Below are positions 22,782-33,286 of a stretch of DNA of 64,000 nt, piece by piece. The notes beneath the pieces were generated by a model. That model searched no databases, was not told the DNA's origin, and saw nothing but the letters and a program-made list of their open reading frames with translations. Source of the DNA: Thiosocius teredinicola (GTDB lineage Bacteria > Pseudomonadota > Gammaproteobacteria > Chromatiales > Chromatiaceae); NCBI RefSeq assembly GCF_002009425.1, contig NZ_CP019936.1:4637297-4701296 (forward strand), in the 5' to 3' direction. Position 1 is the first letter of the stretch. Each line of letters opens with the position of its first letter. The position numbers and the translations under genes are program-made.

Positions 22782-23297
22782 CTATTCCTCGCCCAGTGCC
22801 AATGCTGCTTCTTTTTCCAAGAAGCCTGAACCAGTGGGTACGAGTTCAATCAGCTCTATTTTGTCTTCACTGATGCGTGTGATCTTGCCGTCATTCAGGC
22901 CCAGATAATTGCCCGTCGCCACGCGATGTATCGTGCCATCCGAGGTCTTGACCAGACCCCAGGTCGCTTGTTCCTGCTCCAACGTTCCTACCATGCGCAG
23001 CGAGTCGAGCGAATATGACTCCAACTCTTCTTTGCGCCGATTCGGATCGGGACGGATTCCCGTATCCAACACAGACTCCGTTGCGGCGGTTTCGTCTTCC
23101 TGCGGCGTAAAGGGATCGCGACGATTCTTGGCCGCGTAGACAAACCCCACCACCTGCTTGATCTCCGGAATCGGTTCGATACCTGACGCCTGACGACTCT
23201 TCACATCGTCGATATAGGTCTGCAGATCAGACTTGTCGGTATTGACACAACCGGCCAGCAACAGAGGCACCATCAATGGGATGAACTTCTTCATCAT
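22782..23297 (-). CDS. pilP: Type IV pilus inner-membrane lipoprotein PilP
   Basis: Lipoprotein that links the PilMNO inner-membrane platform to the secretin. The 171-residue precursor has a lipobox LLAGC with the lipidated Cys at 17, a disordered linker, and a C-terminal beta domain (LRMVGTLEQEQATWGLVKTSDGTIHRV) that binds the PilQ N0 domain. Its ATG overlaps the pilO stop by one base (TGATG), indicating coupled translation. Confidence 0.95.
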   Translation of the reverse strand: MMKKFIPLMVPLLLAGCVNTDKSDLQTYIDDVKSRQASGIEPIPEIKQVVGFVYAAKNRRDPFTPQEDETAATESVLDTGIRPDPNRRKEELESYSLDSLRMVGTLEQEQATWGLVKTSDGTIHRVATGNYLGLNDGKITRISEDKIELIELVPTGSGFLEKEAALALGEE

Positions 23298-23887
23298 CAG
23301 CCACCTGCCTCATCAAGATAACGGTACGTACGAGCGGTCGCTTCCATGATCAGTTCACCCGGTGAATTAGGGCGCGGTGCGATGGAAACGTCGTGCACAG
23401 TGACGATTCGCGGTAACGCCGCCAGGCCACTGACGAACTCACCAAACTCGTGATAGGTGCCGATGACTCGCAACTTGATCGGCAGCTCTGCGTAGAAGTC
23501 TTTCGGGATCTCTGACTGCGGTTGGAACAATTCGAATTCCAACCCGGCTGCGAGACCGGTCTGCGAGACGTCCACCAGCAGGTCGGCGACCTCGGTCTTG
23601 TTCGGCAACTGACGCAGCATCGCACCGAATGACTCGCGCATTTCGTTCAGCTGCGCCCGGTAGGCTTCGAGATTGGCCGCTTTTTGCTGCTTTTCTTCGA
23701 ATTCTCCACGCAAGTCCTGTTCGATCCGCTCGACACGTTCGAGCTCGACGTACTGCGCCTCGGTATCAAGGTAATACCAGCCCACACCAACCAGCGCGCA
23801 CACGATGATGATCAGGATCGCCTTGACGATGGCCGGCCAGTCACCGATGTTGCTGAAATCAAGCTCGTTGAGTTCCTGCATGTTCAT
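23297..23887 (-). CDS. pilO: Type IV pilus alignment protein PilO
   Basis: Bitopic inner-membrane protein that pairs with PilN. The 196-residue product has one membrane helix (about 20-40, VKAILIIIVCALVGVGWYYL), then a coiled coil (about 48-95, rich in Glu/Gln/Arg) and a ferredoxin-like periplasmic domain (ELPIKLRVIGTYHEFGEFVSG). The start codon overlaps the pilN stop (ATGA). Confidence 0.95.
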   Translation of the reverse strand: MNMQELNELDFSNIGDWPAIVKAILIIIVCALVGVGWYYLDTEAQYVELERVERIEQDLRGEFEEKQQKAANLEAYRAQLNEMRESFGAMLRQLPNKTEVADLLVDVSQTGLAAGLEFELFQPQSEIPKDFYAELPIKLRVIGTYHEFGEFVSGLAALPRIVTVHDVSIAPRPNSPGELIMEATARTYRYLDEAGG

Positions 23888-24450
23888 TGGGCAGCCTCCT
23901 CTTTGGGCACAACCTGCACCAAATCCAACTGGAAGGTGCTCCCCGCCGCCGCTTTACGGTCCTCGTCTTTGTGCTCGATGATCTTGAGCTTGGGATCGTT
24001 CAGCCAGGGGCTGGCCTCGATATTTCGCATATAGGTCGAGACACGGGCGTTCGACTGTGCGCGACCATCCAGCACCAGTTTCTTGCCGGCCTGCACAGCT
24101 TTCGTCAGATAGGCTCCATCCGGCACAACCGTCACCAACTCGTCAAACAGATGCACAATTTGAGGGCGACTGACCTGCAGGTCTTCGATCACCTTCATGC
24201 GGGCAATCAGCTTCTGGCGGGTGCGATCGAGCTCCTCGATCTCTTTTATCGCCTTGTTCATCGTGGCGATTTCGCCCTCCAGAATGCGGTTGCGCTCGTT
24301 CTGGTTGTCAATCATTCCCTGATTGAACATGTGCCAGTAGAAGAGACCGAGAAAGGTCACCACCAAGGCACCAAGCACCATCAGGCCGAAGTCACGGCGA
24401 CGCTGCTTGCGCAGTTTTTCTCGCCAAGGTAATAGGTTAATGCGCGCCAT
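23884..24450 (-). CDS. pilN: Type IV pilus biogenesis protein PilN
   Basis: Inner-membrane partner of PilO. Its short cytoplasmic N-terminus INLLPWREKLRKQ is the signature that inserts into a groove of PilM. A membrane helix lies near 20-42 (GLMVLGALVVTFLGLFYWHM), then a coiled coil and a periplasmic domain. An upstream TTG at 24459 would add three residues, but ATG 24450 gives the canonical MARINLLPWRE start, one base after the pilM stop. AGGAG lies about 13 bases upstream. Confidence 0.95.
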   Translation of the reverse strand: MARINLLPWREKLRKQRRRDFGLMVLGALVVTFLGLFYWHMFNQGMIDNQNERNRILEGEIATMNKAIKEIEELDRTRQKLIARMKVIEDLQVSRPQIVHLFDELVTVVPDGAYLTKAVQAGKKLVLDGRAQSNARVSTYMRNIEASPWLNDPKLKIIEHKDEDRKAAAGSTFQLDLVQVVPKEEAAQ

Positions 24451-24451
24451 G

Positions 24452-25886
<1,435 letters not shown>

Positions 25887-28352
25887 ATGAAGTGGTTCTG
25901 GAAATTTTTTAAGTTTGGGCTGTGGCTGGGGATCTTCGGCGTGCTCGCCGGGGCCGCTGCTGTCGGCATCGCCTACTACTATCTCGAACCCGAGCTCCCC
26001 GAAATCGACAACCTGCGCGACGTCCGCTTGCAGGTGCCGTTGAAGGTCTACACGCGTGACGACAGACTGATCGCGGAGTTCGGCGAGAAGCGCCGGATAC
26101 CGCTGGATCACGAAGAACTGCCGGAGCGTCTTATCCAGGCATTCCTCGCCGCCGAAGACGCCAATTTCTACACCCATCCGGGTGTCGACTATCGCGGTCT
26201 GGCGCGCGCCGGCATCCAACTCGCCTTGACCGGCGAGAAACGCCAAGGCGGCAGTACCATCACCATGCAGGTCGCACGCAACTTCTACCTGAGCAGTCAG
26301 AAGACGTTTACCCGCAAGATCAGCGAGATATTTCTCGCCCTGCGCATTGAAAACGAGTTGAGCAAAGCAGAGATCCTGGAGCTCTATCTGAACAAAATTT
26401 ACCTGGGTCATCGCGCCTATGGTGTCGGCGCAGCGGCGCGCGTGTACTACGGCAAAACGGTCGGAGATCTCGATCTTGCCCAGACCGCCATGATAGCGGG
26501 CTTGCCGAAGGCTCCGTCTGCCTTCAATCCATTAACCAATCCATCGCGTGCCATCGCACGCCGCAACTACGTGCTGTCGCGGATGCTCGAACTGGGTTAC
26601 ATCGACCAAGCACAGTACGACGAAGCCCACGCGCAACCAGTCACGGCGAGCCGATACTCGCCCGACATCCAGATCGAGGCGCCGTACGCCGCCGAAATGG
26701 TACGCGCCGAGATGGTCGACCGCTTTGGGGAAGATGCGTACACCGGTGGCTATTCGGTCTATACGACACTGAAGGCCGAGGAGCAGAGCGCCGCCAACGG
26801 GGCATTGCGTCACGCCCTCGACGACTACAGCGACCGCCACGGCTATTACGGCCCCGAAAGTCAGCTCGACAGCGTGCCCACGCAACCGGAAGAACTGGAC
26901 GCCATTCTCGCGGATCACCCGACCGTCGGCGAACTGCTGCCGGCCGTGGTAACGGCTGTCGACGACAAAGCGGCGAGTGTTTATTTGGGCGAAGGCTCGA
27001 CCGGAACCGTCGATTGGAAACAAATGGAATGGGCGCGTCCGTATATCGAACTGGACAACCGCGGACCGGCGCCGAAGAAGCCCGCTGACGTCGTTGCTGC
27101 CGGCGACCTCATCCGGGTGAAATGGGTTGAGCAGGACGACAAGAAAGTTCTGCGGCTATCGCAGATTCCGCGCGTCGCTGCCGCGATGATCGCGCTCGAC
27201 CCGAACAACGGTTCGATCCGCGCCCTAGTAGGCGGATACGACTTCTATCACAGCAAGTTCAATCGCGTCACCCAAGCGAAACGTCAGCCCGGTTCGGGAT
27301 TCAAGGCATTCATCTACTCGGCGGCGCTGGCCAGCGGCTTTACGCCAGCCAGCCTGATCAACGACGCGCCCGTGGTGTTCGAAGACCCGAGCCTCGAAGG
27401 CGCATGGCGGCCGGAAAACTACTCGGGCAAGTTCTTCGGCCCGACCCGCTTGCGCTATGCACTGACCAAGTCGCGCAACCTGGTTTCGATACGTTTGCTG
27501 AGCTCGATGGGCATCGATAACGCGGTCAGACATATCGCAAAATTCGGCTTCGATCCAAAAGAAATCCCCCACAACCTGTCACTCGCACTGGGTAGCACTG
27601 AAGTAACGCCGCTGCAGATGGCGACCGGGTACGCGGTGCTGGCCAACGGTGGCTACCGCGTCGAGCCCTTCATGATCAATCGCATCGAGCAATCAGACGT
27701 CGGCGTGATCTATCGAGCAAACCCGCTGACGGTCTGCAAGGACTGCCCCGCGGTGGTCGCAGATACTGCTGCCGAAACACCCACTGACCAAGCGGAAGAG
27801 AGCGCCGCGCCACCCAACGAGTCGGCTACCGACCAACAGCCCAGGGTCGCGCCGCGTGTACTGGATGAGCGTAATCGCTACCTGATGTATTCGATGATGC
27901 AGGACGTTATCCGCGCCGGCACCGCGACCAAGGCACGCGAGTTGGGTCGAAAAGACATCGCGGGCAAGACCGGCACCACCAACGACCAACGCGATGCCTG
28001 GTTCAACGGATTCAACCAGAATATCGTTGCAAACGTCTGGGTAGGCTTCGATGACAACAGCAAGCTTGGACGCGGTGAAGTCGGCGGCAAAGCAGCTCTG
28101 CCCGCCTGGATCGAGTTCATGCGCACCGCGTTGAACGATGTGCCCGACGTCGAGCCGACCATGCCCAAAGGCATCGTGCGCATGCGCATCGATCCACGCA
28201 CTGGGGCACGTGCCAGTGCGGCCACCGAAGACGCCATCTTCGAACTGTTCATGGCCGAGAATGCGCCCGAATACGCCGGCGGCACCACGAACACCGGCAC
28301 CGTATCGTCGCAGCCGGTAACCACCACCCCGCCGACCCAGGATCTGTTCTGA
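25887..28352 (+). CDS. mrcA: Penicillin-binding protein 1A
   Basis: Bifunctional class A PBP that polymerises and cross-links peptidoglycan. The 821-residue protein has one N-terminal membrane helix (about 10-30). A glycosyltransferase-51 domain follows, with catalytic Glu about residue 90 in AAEDANFYTHPG and GGSTITMQVARN, then an inserted OB-like domain (about 330-420). The transpeptidase domain has SxxK at PGSGFK (Ser about 469), SxN at KSRN and KTGTT near 693. Divergence from pilM is a conserved gammaproteobacterial layout. The C-terminal tail is Thr/Pro-rich and probably disordered. Confidence 0.95.
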   Translation: MKWFWKFFKFGLWLGIFGVLAGAAAVGIAYYYLEPELPEIDNLRDVRLQVPLKVYTRDDRLIAEFGEKRRIPLDHEELPERLIQAFLAAEDANFYTHPGVDYRGLARAGIQLALTGEKRQGGSTITMQVARNFYLSSQKTFTRKISEIFLALRIENELSKAEILELYLNKIYLGHRAYGVGAAARVYYGKTVGDLDLAQTAMIAGLPKAPSAFNPLTNPSRAIARRNYVLSRMLELGYIDQAQYDEAHAQPVTASRYSPDIQIEAPYAAEMVRAEMVDRFGEDAYTGGYSVYTTLKAEEQSAANGALRHALDDYSDRHGYYGPESQLDSVPTQPEELDAILADHPTVGELLPAVVTAVDDKAASVYLGEGSTGTVDWKQMEWARPYIELDNRGPAPKKPADVVAAGDLIRVKWVEQDDKKVLRLSQIPRVAAAMIALDPNNGSIRALVGGYDFYHSKFNRVTQAKRQPGSGFKAFIYSAALASGFTPASLINDAPVVFEDPSLEGAWRPENYSGKFFGPTRLRYALTKSRNLVSIRLLSSMGIDNAVRHIAKFGFDPKEIPHNLSLALGSTEVTPLQMATGYAVLANGGYRVEPFMINRIEQSDVGVIYRANPLTVCKDCPAVVADTAAETPTDQAEESAAPPNESATDQQPRVAPRVLDERNRYLMYSMMQDVIRAGTATKARELGRKDIAGKTGTTNDQRDAWFNGFNQNIVANVWVGFDDNSKLGRGEVGGKAALPAWIEFMRTALNDVPDVEPTMPKGIVRMRIDPRTGARASAATEDAIFELFMAENAPEYAGGTTNTGTVSSQPVTTTPPTQDLF

Positions 28353-28368
28353 CGATCATCGGCAGCAT

Positions 28369-28953
28369 ATGAACGATCTCAGACGACTGATCGCCGACGT
28401 TGCCAAACGGGTGGTAGAAGACAGCCTGGAACTTCCAACCGCGCTGCGCCAGGTGGCGCAAGAACTGGGAATCAGACTCAAACCAGGTCAACCGGATGCG
28501 GCAACCATGCGCGCCGCCATTCAGGACTACCGCGAGTTGTTCAAGCCGGAGCAGGCAAAGCAGCTTCACGAAAACCGCCGCATGGCGATCGAAGCAATGC
28601 GGCAGTTTGACGCGTTTCAGCCAAGACTAATCGGGTCTCTGGTCAACGGCGACGGTCCGGTCGATGTCATTCGCCTGCTGCTGACCGCCGACACGCCCGA
28701 ACAGGTGATCATGCACCTGAGCGACCAACGCACCCCGTGGCGCGAGACGGAGGCGAGGATGCATTACTCCGGAGGCCGGATCGAGGCGCTACCAGCGCTA
28801 CGCTTCCAGGCCGGCGACAGTAATGTGGAGCTGATCATTATGCCGCCGCAACAACGCAGCGACCCGCCAAGAGATCCGATCGGCGGCGGTAAGCTGGCCG
28901 CACTGAGCCAGGATGAACTGGCAGCCCTCGTTGAAAGGACTGCCAGCCACTGA
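28369..28953 (+). CDS. Conserved-looking protein of unknown function
   Basis: I do not recognise a named family with certainty. The 194-residue product is soluble, with no signal peptide or membrane helix. It has a helical N-terminal half (about 1-85) and a mixed C-terminal half containing RLIGSLVNGDG, HLSDQRTPWRETEARMHY and VELIIMPPQQR. The G-S-x-x-N-G turn followed by short strands is faintly reminiscent of nucleotidyltransferase-fold proteins, but catalytic acidic residues are not evident; this is a weak inference. It starts 16 bases after mrcA and is probably co-transcribed. Its TGA stop directly abuts the gltA stop on the other strand. Confidence 0.75.
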   Translation: MNDLRRLIADVAKRVVEDSLELPTALRQVAQELGIRLKPGQPDAATMRAAIQDYRELFKPEQAKQLHENRRMAIEAMRQFDAFQPRLIGSLVNGDGPVDVIRLLLTADTPEQVIMHLSDQRTPWRETEARMHYSGGRIEALPALRFQAGDSNVELIIMPPQQRSDPPRDPIGGGKLAALSQDELAALVERTASH

Positions 28954-30249
28954 TCAACGCTGATCGACTGGCAGGTAGTCGCGCTTGCCCGCACCTTGAT
29001 ACAACTGGCGCGGACGGCCGATGCGGTGTTTCGGGTCATCGAGCATTTCCATCCAGTGGCTCACCCAGCCGGCGGTACGCGCAATAGCGAACATGACGGT
29101 GAACATGCTGTCCGGGATACCCAGCGCGCGGTAGATGATACCCGAATAGAAATCGACGTTCGGATAGAGCTTCTTCTCCAGGAAGTAGTCATCCTTCGAC
29201 GCGAGTTCTTCGAGGCGCATCGCCAACTCGAACAAGGGATTGTTGGTATCCGCGAGTTTCTCGAGGACCTGATAACAGACCTCGCGAATGATCTTCGCGC
29301 GCGGATCGTAGTTTTTGTAGACGCGATGGCCGAAGCCCATCAGGCGGAACGGATCGTCCTTGTCCTTGGCCTTGGCGAGATACTTGTCGATGTTCTTCAC
29401 ATCGCCGATCTGCTCGAGCATGTCGAGAACCGCTTCGTTGGCGCCACCGTGAGCCGGCCCCCACAACGAAGCCGTGCCAGCGGCGATACAGGCGAAGGGA
29501 TTGGCTCCCGAGCTGCCCGCGAGCCGTACAGTCGAGGTCGACGCGTTCTGTTCGTGATCGGCATGCAGAATGAACAGCAGGTCCATGGCGCGTTCGGCCA
29601 GCGGGTCCACTTCATAGTCTTCACACGGCGTGGAAAACATCATCTGCAAGAAGTTGCCGGTGTAGCTCAGATCGTTGCGTGGATACATCACCGGCTCGCC
29701 CACATTGTGCTTGTAGCAGGCGGCTGCGATCGTCGGCAGCTTCGCAATCAGGCGGTGCGCACTGATCTCGCGATGGCGCGGGTCACTGATATCGGTCGAA
29801 TCGTGATAGAAGGCGGACAACGAACCCACCACGCCGACCATCATAGCCATCGGGTGCGCATCGTAATGAAAGCCTTCGAAGAAACGCAGCAGCGACTCAT
29901 TGATCATGGTGTGCCGCGTGATGACGCTATTGAAGTCATCGAGTTCGGTTTTGCTCGGCAGCTCACCATACAGCAGCAGGTACGCCACCTCGATAAACGA
30001 AGACTTTTCGGCCAACTGCTCGATCGGGTAGCCACGATAGCGCAGCACGCCCTCGTTGCCGTCGATGTAGGTGATCGAGCTGTTGCAGCTGGCGGTCGAG
30101 ACAAAGCCGGGATCGAACGTAAATACCTTGCCCTGAGCATAGAGCGACGTGATATCAACGGTATCGGGACCCTCAGTGCCGGAGTGAATCGGAAGCTCGA
30201 TAGACTTTCCGGTATCACTGAAGGTGAGGGTGGCTTTCCTGTCAGACAT
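28954..30249 (-). CDS. gltA: Citrate synthase
   Basis: Condenses oxaloacetate and acetyl-CoA to citrate at the entry of the TCA cycle. The 431-residue product is of the type II, NADH-sensitive hexameric class typical of Gram-negatives, with an N-terminal beta region ([14 protein letters not shown]) before the helical core. Catalytic motifs are [17 protein letters not shown] (His), [14 protein letters not shown] (His) and the Asp/Arg region downstream; GWVSHWMEM closes the core. Confidence 0.97.
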   Translation of the reverse strand: MSDRKATLTFSDTGKSIELPIHSGTEGPDTVDITSLYAQGKVFTFDPGFVSTASCNSSITYIDGNEGVLRYRGYPIEQLAEKSSFIEVAYLLLYGELPSKTELDDFNSVITRHTMINESLLRFFEGFHYDAHPMAMMVGVVGSLSAFYHDSTDISDPRHREISAHRLIAKLPTIAAACYKHNVGEPVMYPRNDLSYTGNFLQMMFSTPCEDYEVDPLAERAMDLLFILHADHEQNASTSTVRLAGSSGANPFACIAAGTASLWGPAHGGANEAVLDMLEQIGDVKNIDKYLAKAKDKDDPFRLMGFGHRVYKNYDPRAKIIREVCYQVLEKLADTNNPLFELAMRLEELASKDDYFLEKKLYPNVDFYSGIIYRALGIPDSMFTVMFAIARTAGWVSHWMEMLDDPKHRIGRPRQLYQGAGKRDYLPVDQR

Positions 30250-30492
30250 GTGGCCGTTCCTCTAGGCTGATTTGAAGCTAGGCGCAAAAGCCTAACACAA
30301 CCGGATTTCCATCCGATTATTGGAATTGTCGCGCCGCCGCGGGGCCGTTTTTTAATGCACAAACGCCGAAAACCGGCGGAACCGGCTGCCCCATACGCAC
30401 GCAACCACGCATCAATTCGCACCAGGCCAGTGCAGTTCCCGGCCTGCCCGTTTGCTGATCCGGACGCTCTTCAGCAAACTCTGAAGACGGAA

Positions 30493-31422
30493 TCAGGCTA
30501 ACGGAATTCGTTCGATATCATGCCGTACTGCCGCCGCCGACTCGCGAAACATCGCTTGCTCATCGTCACTCAATCCGAGATCCAGCACCTGGACCAAACC
30601 ACGCTCGTTCAATATGCAAGGCACACCCATGGCAATGCCGTCTTCTTCATATTCTCCCTGCAATATCGCAACGCTGGGCAACACCCGGTTTCTATTGTGG
30701 CTGATCGCATCGACCATCGCTGCAATAGACGCGCCAGGCGCATCGTAGGCGCTGGCGTTCTTGCGCAGCGCGAGTATCTCTGCGCCCCCACCGCGGGTGC
30801 GCTCAACGATTTCTTCGATCTGTTGTTCGCTCAGAAACTGCGATACGGGTATGCCATTGACTGTGCAAAATCGCGGTATCGGCACCATGCTGTCGCCATG
30901 ACCGCCCAGCACAATCGTGGTGATGTCGCGGGTCGAAAAACCGGTCTCCATCGCGATGAAGGCCGCCATGCGCGAGGCATCCAACACCCCAGCCTGACCC
31001 AATACCCGTTCCCGCGGCCAGCCGGTGCGCTGCCAGACGCGATAGGTCAGCACGTCAACCGGATTGGTTACCATGATGACGATGGCGTTCGGTGCGAATT
31101 GCATAACGTCGTCGATGATGCCGTCGATCACTTTGAGATTGACGCCGAGTACGTCAGACCTCGACATGCCGGGTTTGCGCGGCACACCCGCCGTCACCAC
31201 AACCACATCGGCATCGCGCATCGCTGCCGGGTCGTTGCTGCCGCTTACGCGGGTATCGAATTCGAAGAAAGGCGCAGTCTGGAAGATATCCAGCGCCACG
31301 CCCTGCGGCACGTCTTCGCGGATGTCGATCAACACAACCTCACGACAGGTCTCTTGTTCCGCAAGAATCTGTGCCGTGGTTTCGCCGACCCTGCCGGCCC
31401 CCACGATCGCAACTTTCTGCAT
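30493..31422 (-). CDS. mdh: Malate dehydrogenase, LDH-like type
   Basis: NAD-dependent oxidation of malate to oxaloacetate. The 309-residue protein has the Rossmann loop VAIVGAGRVGETTAQ at the N-terminus and the active-site loop GVPRKPGMSR. Arginine at the substrate-discriminating position marks malate rather than lactate specificity. VTNPVDVLTY and the catalytic His in GGHGDSMVP are present. This is the LDH-like MDH class rather than the E. coli-type Mdh. It sits between gltA and malic enzyme on the same strand, forming a local malate/oxaloacetate/citrate set. Confidence 0.93.
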   Translation of the reverse strand: MQKVAIVGAGRVGETTAQILAEQETCREVVLIDIREDVPQGVALDIFQTAPFFEFDTRVSGSNDPAAMRDADVVVVTAGVPRKPGMSRSDVLGVNLKVIDGIIDDVMQFAPNAIVIMVTNPVDVLTYRVWQRTGWPRERVLGQAGVLDASRMAAFIAMETGFSTRDITTIVLGGHGDSMVPIPRFCTVNGIPVSQFLSEQQIEEIVERTRGGGAEILALRKNASAYDAPGASIAAMVDAISHNRNRVLPSVAILQGEYEEDGIAMGVPCILNERGLVQVLDLGLSDDEQAMFRESAAAVRHDIERIPLA

Positions 31423-31535
31423 TGTTTTTTCTCCGTCTCTCTGTCGGCAGACGCTGGGCCCGCCTCGTTTTGAGCTTAGACGAAGAATCCGGTCATCCGT
31501 TTCATCACGCAGAAGCTATTGCCTGAGAAGCAAGA

Positions 31536-31564
31536 AAGGCGCAGCGGTTGCACCGCAGCGCCTT
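31536..31564 (-). terminator. Terminator of the malic enzyme gene
   Basis: A long stem (AAGGCGC, one mismatch, GCGGT; loop of three) lies 35 bases after the malic enzyme stop and is followed on the minus strand by TCTT. It separates malic enzyme from mdh. Confidence 0.65.
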
Positions 31565-31598
31565 CGAGCAAGCGACATAACTTATTGAAACTAAGCCA

Positions 31599-32876
31599 CT
31601 ATTTTTCTGGGTAATCTTTGGGCCACGCAGCCCGGGCGACGCCGCTATCCATCGCCGCACGCGCAACGGCCGGCGGGATAACGTCTTTGAGACGAACGTC
31701 CAGCGGCTTGGGCAGAATGTAGTCCGGGCCAAACGACAGAGCGCTCAGGCCATACGCATCCAACACCTCTTGCGGCACGGGCTGGTGCGTCAGGTCCTTC
31801 AATGCATGCACGGCCGCAATCTGCATGTCTTCGTTGATCCGGCTGGCACGCACATCCAGGGCGCCACGGAAGATGAAGGGGAAGCCCAGAACATTGTTGA
31901 CCTGGTTTGGGTAATCCGAACGACCAGTCGCCATGACCAGATCGTCACGGACCTTTACAGCGACTTCCGGACGGATCTCCGGCACCGGGTTGGACAGGGC
32001 GAATACGATCGGCTTGTCGGCCATCGACGCCAACATCTCGGGCGATACCAAGTCCGGCCCGGATACGCCGATGAACACGTCGGCGCCTTGCATGGCGTCT
32101 TCCAACGTGCGTGCTTCGGTTTCGACGGCAACACCGAACTTGTACGGGTTCAGGTCCTTACGCCCGAGGTGGATCACGCCCTTACGATCGAGCACCAGGA
32201 AGTTGTCACGGTGCGCACCCATCGCAATCAGCAGACGAACCGCCGCGATACCCGCAGCGCCTGCACCCAACACAACAATCCGAGCACTATCCAGGCTCTT
32301 GCCCTGCAGCTCGAGCGCATTCAACAGGCCGGCGGCGATGATGATCGCGGTACCGTGTTGGTCGTCGTGGAACACCGGGATATCGAGTTGCTCGATCAAC
32401 GCCTGCTCGATCTCGAAACAGTGCGGCGCCGCGATGTCCTCAAGATTGATGCCGCCGAAGGTCGGCGCGATACGCATCACTGTCTCGATGAACTCCTGCG
32501 GGCGCTTGGCATTCACCTCGATATCGAATACGTCGATGCCGGCAAAGTGCTTGAACAGCACCCCCTTGCCTTCCATCACCGGTTTGCCGGCCAACGCACC
32601 GACATTTCCCAAGCCAAGTACCGCGGTGCCATCGGTAATTACCGCGACCAGATTGCCTTTGGCGGTGTACTTGTAGGCATCCTGTGGGTCGTCAGCGATG
32701 CGACGTACTGGCTCGGCAACGCCCGGCGTATAGGCCAACGCCAGATCGCGTTGTGTCCGGGTCGACTTGGAGACCTCGACGCTGATCTTGCCGGGACGCG
32801 GATTGGCGTGATAGTCCAACGCGGCCTGGTTGATCTCAAAATCGGCATCGGCGTTTTGTTGTTTTGCCTGCGTCAT
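31599..32876 (-). CDS. maeB: NADP-dependent malic enzyme, single-domain form
   Basis: Oxidatively decarboxylates malate to pyruvate. With start ATG 32876 the product is 425 residues, covering only the malic and NAD-binding domains (AYTPGVAEPVRRI, the FKHFAGIDVFDIE metal-site block and VVLGAGAAGIAAVRLL as nucleotide loop). It lacks the C-terminal phosphotransacetylase-like domain of E. coli MaeB (759 residues). The frame extends 61 codons upstream, but those codons overlap rpmE and its terminator, so they are not coding. Cofactor preference is assigned by resemblance only. Confidence 0.92.
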   Translation of the reverse strand: MTQAKQQNADADFEINQAALDYHANPRPGKISVEVSKSTRTQRDLALAYTPGVAEPVRRIADDPQDAYKYTAKGNLVAVITDGTAVLGLGNVGALAGKPVMEGKGVLFKHFAGIDVFDIEVNAKRPQEFIETVMRIAPTFGGINLEDIAAPHCFEIEQALIEQLDIPVFHDDQHGTAIIIAAGLLNALELQGKSLDSARIVVLGAGAAGIAAVRLLIAMGAHRDNFLVLDRKGVIHLGRKDLNPYKFGVAVETEARTLEDAMQGADVFIGVSGPDLVSPEMLASMADKPIVFALSNPVPEIRPEVAVKVRDDLVMATGRSDYPNQVNNVLGFPFIFRGALDVRASRINEDMQIAAVHALKDLTHQPVPQEVLDAYGLSALSFGPDYILPKPLDVRLKDVIPPAVARAAMDSGVARAAWPKDYPEK

Positions 32877-32908
32877 GGCTTGGCTCCGGATGGCGGGGAC
32901 AGAAAGTC

Positions 32909-32929
32909 TAAACGAGAAAAGGCGCCGCA
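32909..32929 (-). terminator. Terminator of rpmE
   Basis: AAGGCGCC and GGCGCCTT form a perfect 8-bp stem with a 5-base loop, followed on the minus strand by TTCTC. It lies between rpmE and the malic enzyme start. Confidence 0.75.
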
Positions 32930-32965
32930 GGGGCGCCTTCCTGTGTTCCTGTAAGCCGGCTCGGC

Positions 32966-33169
32966 TTAGCGACGGAAACGTTTGCGGAACTGGTCGACAC
33001 GGCCGGCCGTGTCCATCAGTTTCTGCTGACCGGTATAGAATGGGTGGCATGCTGAGCACACTTCGACTTGCAGCGTGTCGCCACCGATGGTGGAACGCGT
33101 TTCGAAAGAGTTACCGCAGCTGCACACGACCTTGATGTCGGTGTAGTTCGGATGCACGTCCGCTTTCAT
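32966..33169 (-). CDS. rpmE: 50S ribosomal protein L31
   Basis: Large-subunit protein bridging the two ribosomal subunits. The 67-residue product has the zinc-binding cysteines of the C-plus form (VVCSCGNSF and [15 protein letters not shown]). This form can be exchanged for the zinc-free RpmE2 paralogue under zinc starvation in many bacteria. A GGAG ribosome-binding site lies about 9 bases before the ATG. Monocistronic, with a good promoter, a leader hairpin and a terminator. Confidence 0.97.
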   Translation of the reverse strand: MKADVHPNYTDIKVVCSCGNSFETRSTIGGDTLQVEVCSACHPFYTGQQKLMDTAGRVDQFRKRFRR

Positions 33170-33186
33170 TTCGTCTCACTCCAACA

Positions 33187-33203
33187 CTCACCGATTCGGT
33201 GAG
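33187..33203 (-). promoter_or_regulatory. Inverted repeat/hairpin in the rpmE leader
   Basis: CTCACCGA-T-TCGGTGAG is a perfect 8-bp inverted repeat located 18 bases before the rpmE start, inside the predicted leader. It could be a tight RNA hairpin used in L31 autoregulation, which is known for E. coli rpmE, or a DNA operator. Confidence 0.45.
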
Positions 33204-33246
33204 CGGTTTATCAACTGGTGATCGCGCCGGGCGCGAAAGGCCGCGT

Positions 33247-33275
33247 AACATAAAACACGGCCAGCGAAATTGCAA
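33247..33275 (-). promoter_or_regulatory. Sigma-70 promoter of rpmE
   Basis: Minus strand: -35 TTGCAA, 17-base spacer, -10 TATGTT, followed by a GC-rich stretch. The leader of about 70 bases contains the inverted repeat at 33187-33203. Confidence 0.7.
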
Positions 33276-33286
33276 GCGGTTTCGGG

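Noticed and set aside
28996-30270. Open frame of 424 codons on the plus strand opposite gltA
   Set aside because: Antisense shadow of a well-supported citrate synthase gene; the translation is Arg/His-rich and matches no family known to me.
31770-32954. Open frame of 394 codons opposite the malic enzyme
   Set aside because: Antisense shadow; the malic enzyme on the other strand has clear motifs throughout.
32877-33059. N-terminal extension of malic enzyme
   Set aside because: It would run through the rpmE terminator and into rpmE in another frame; the family N-terminus starts at ATG 32876.
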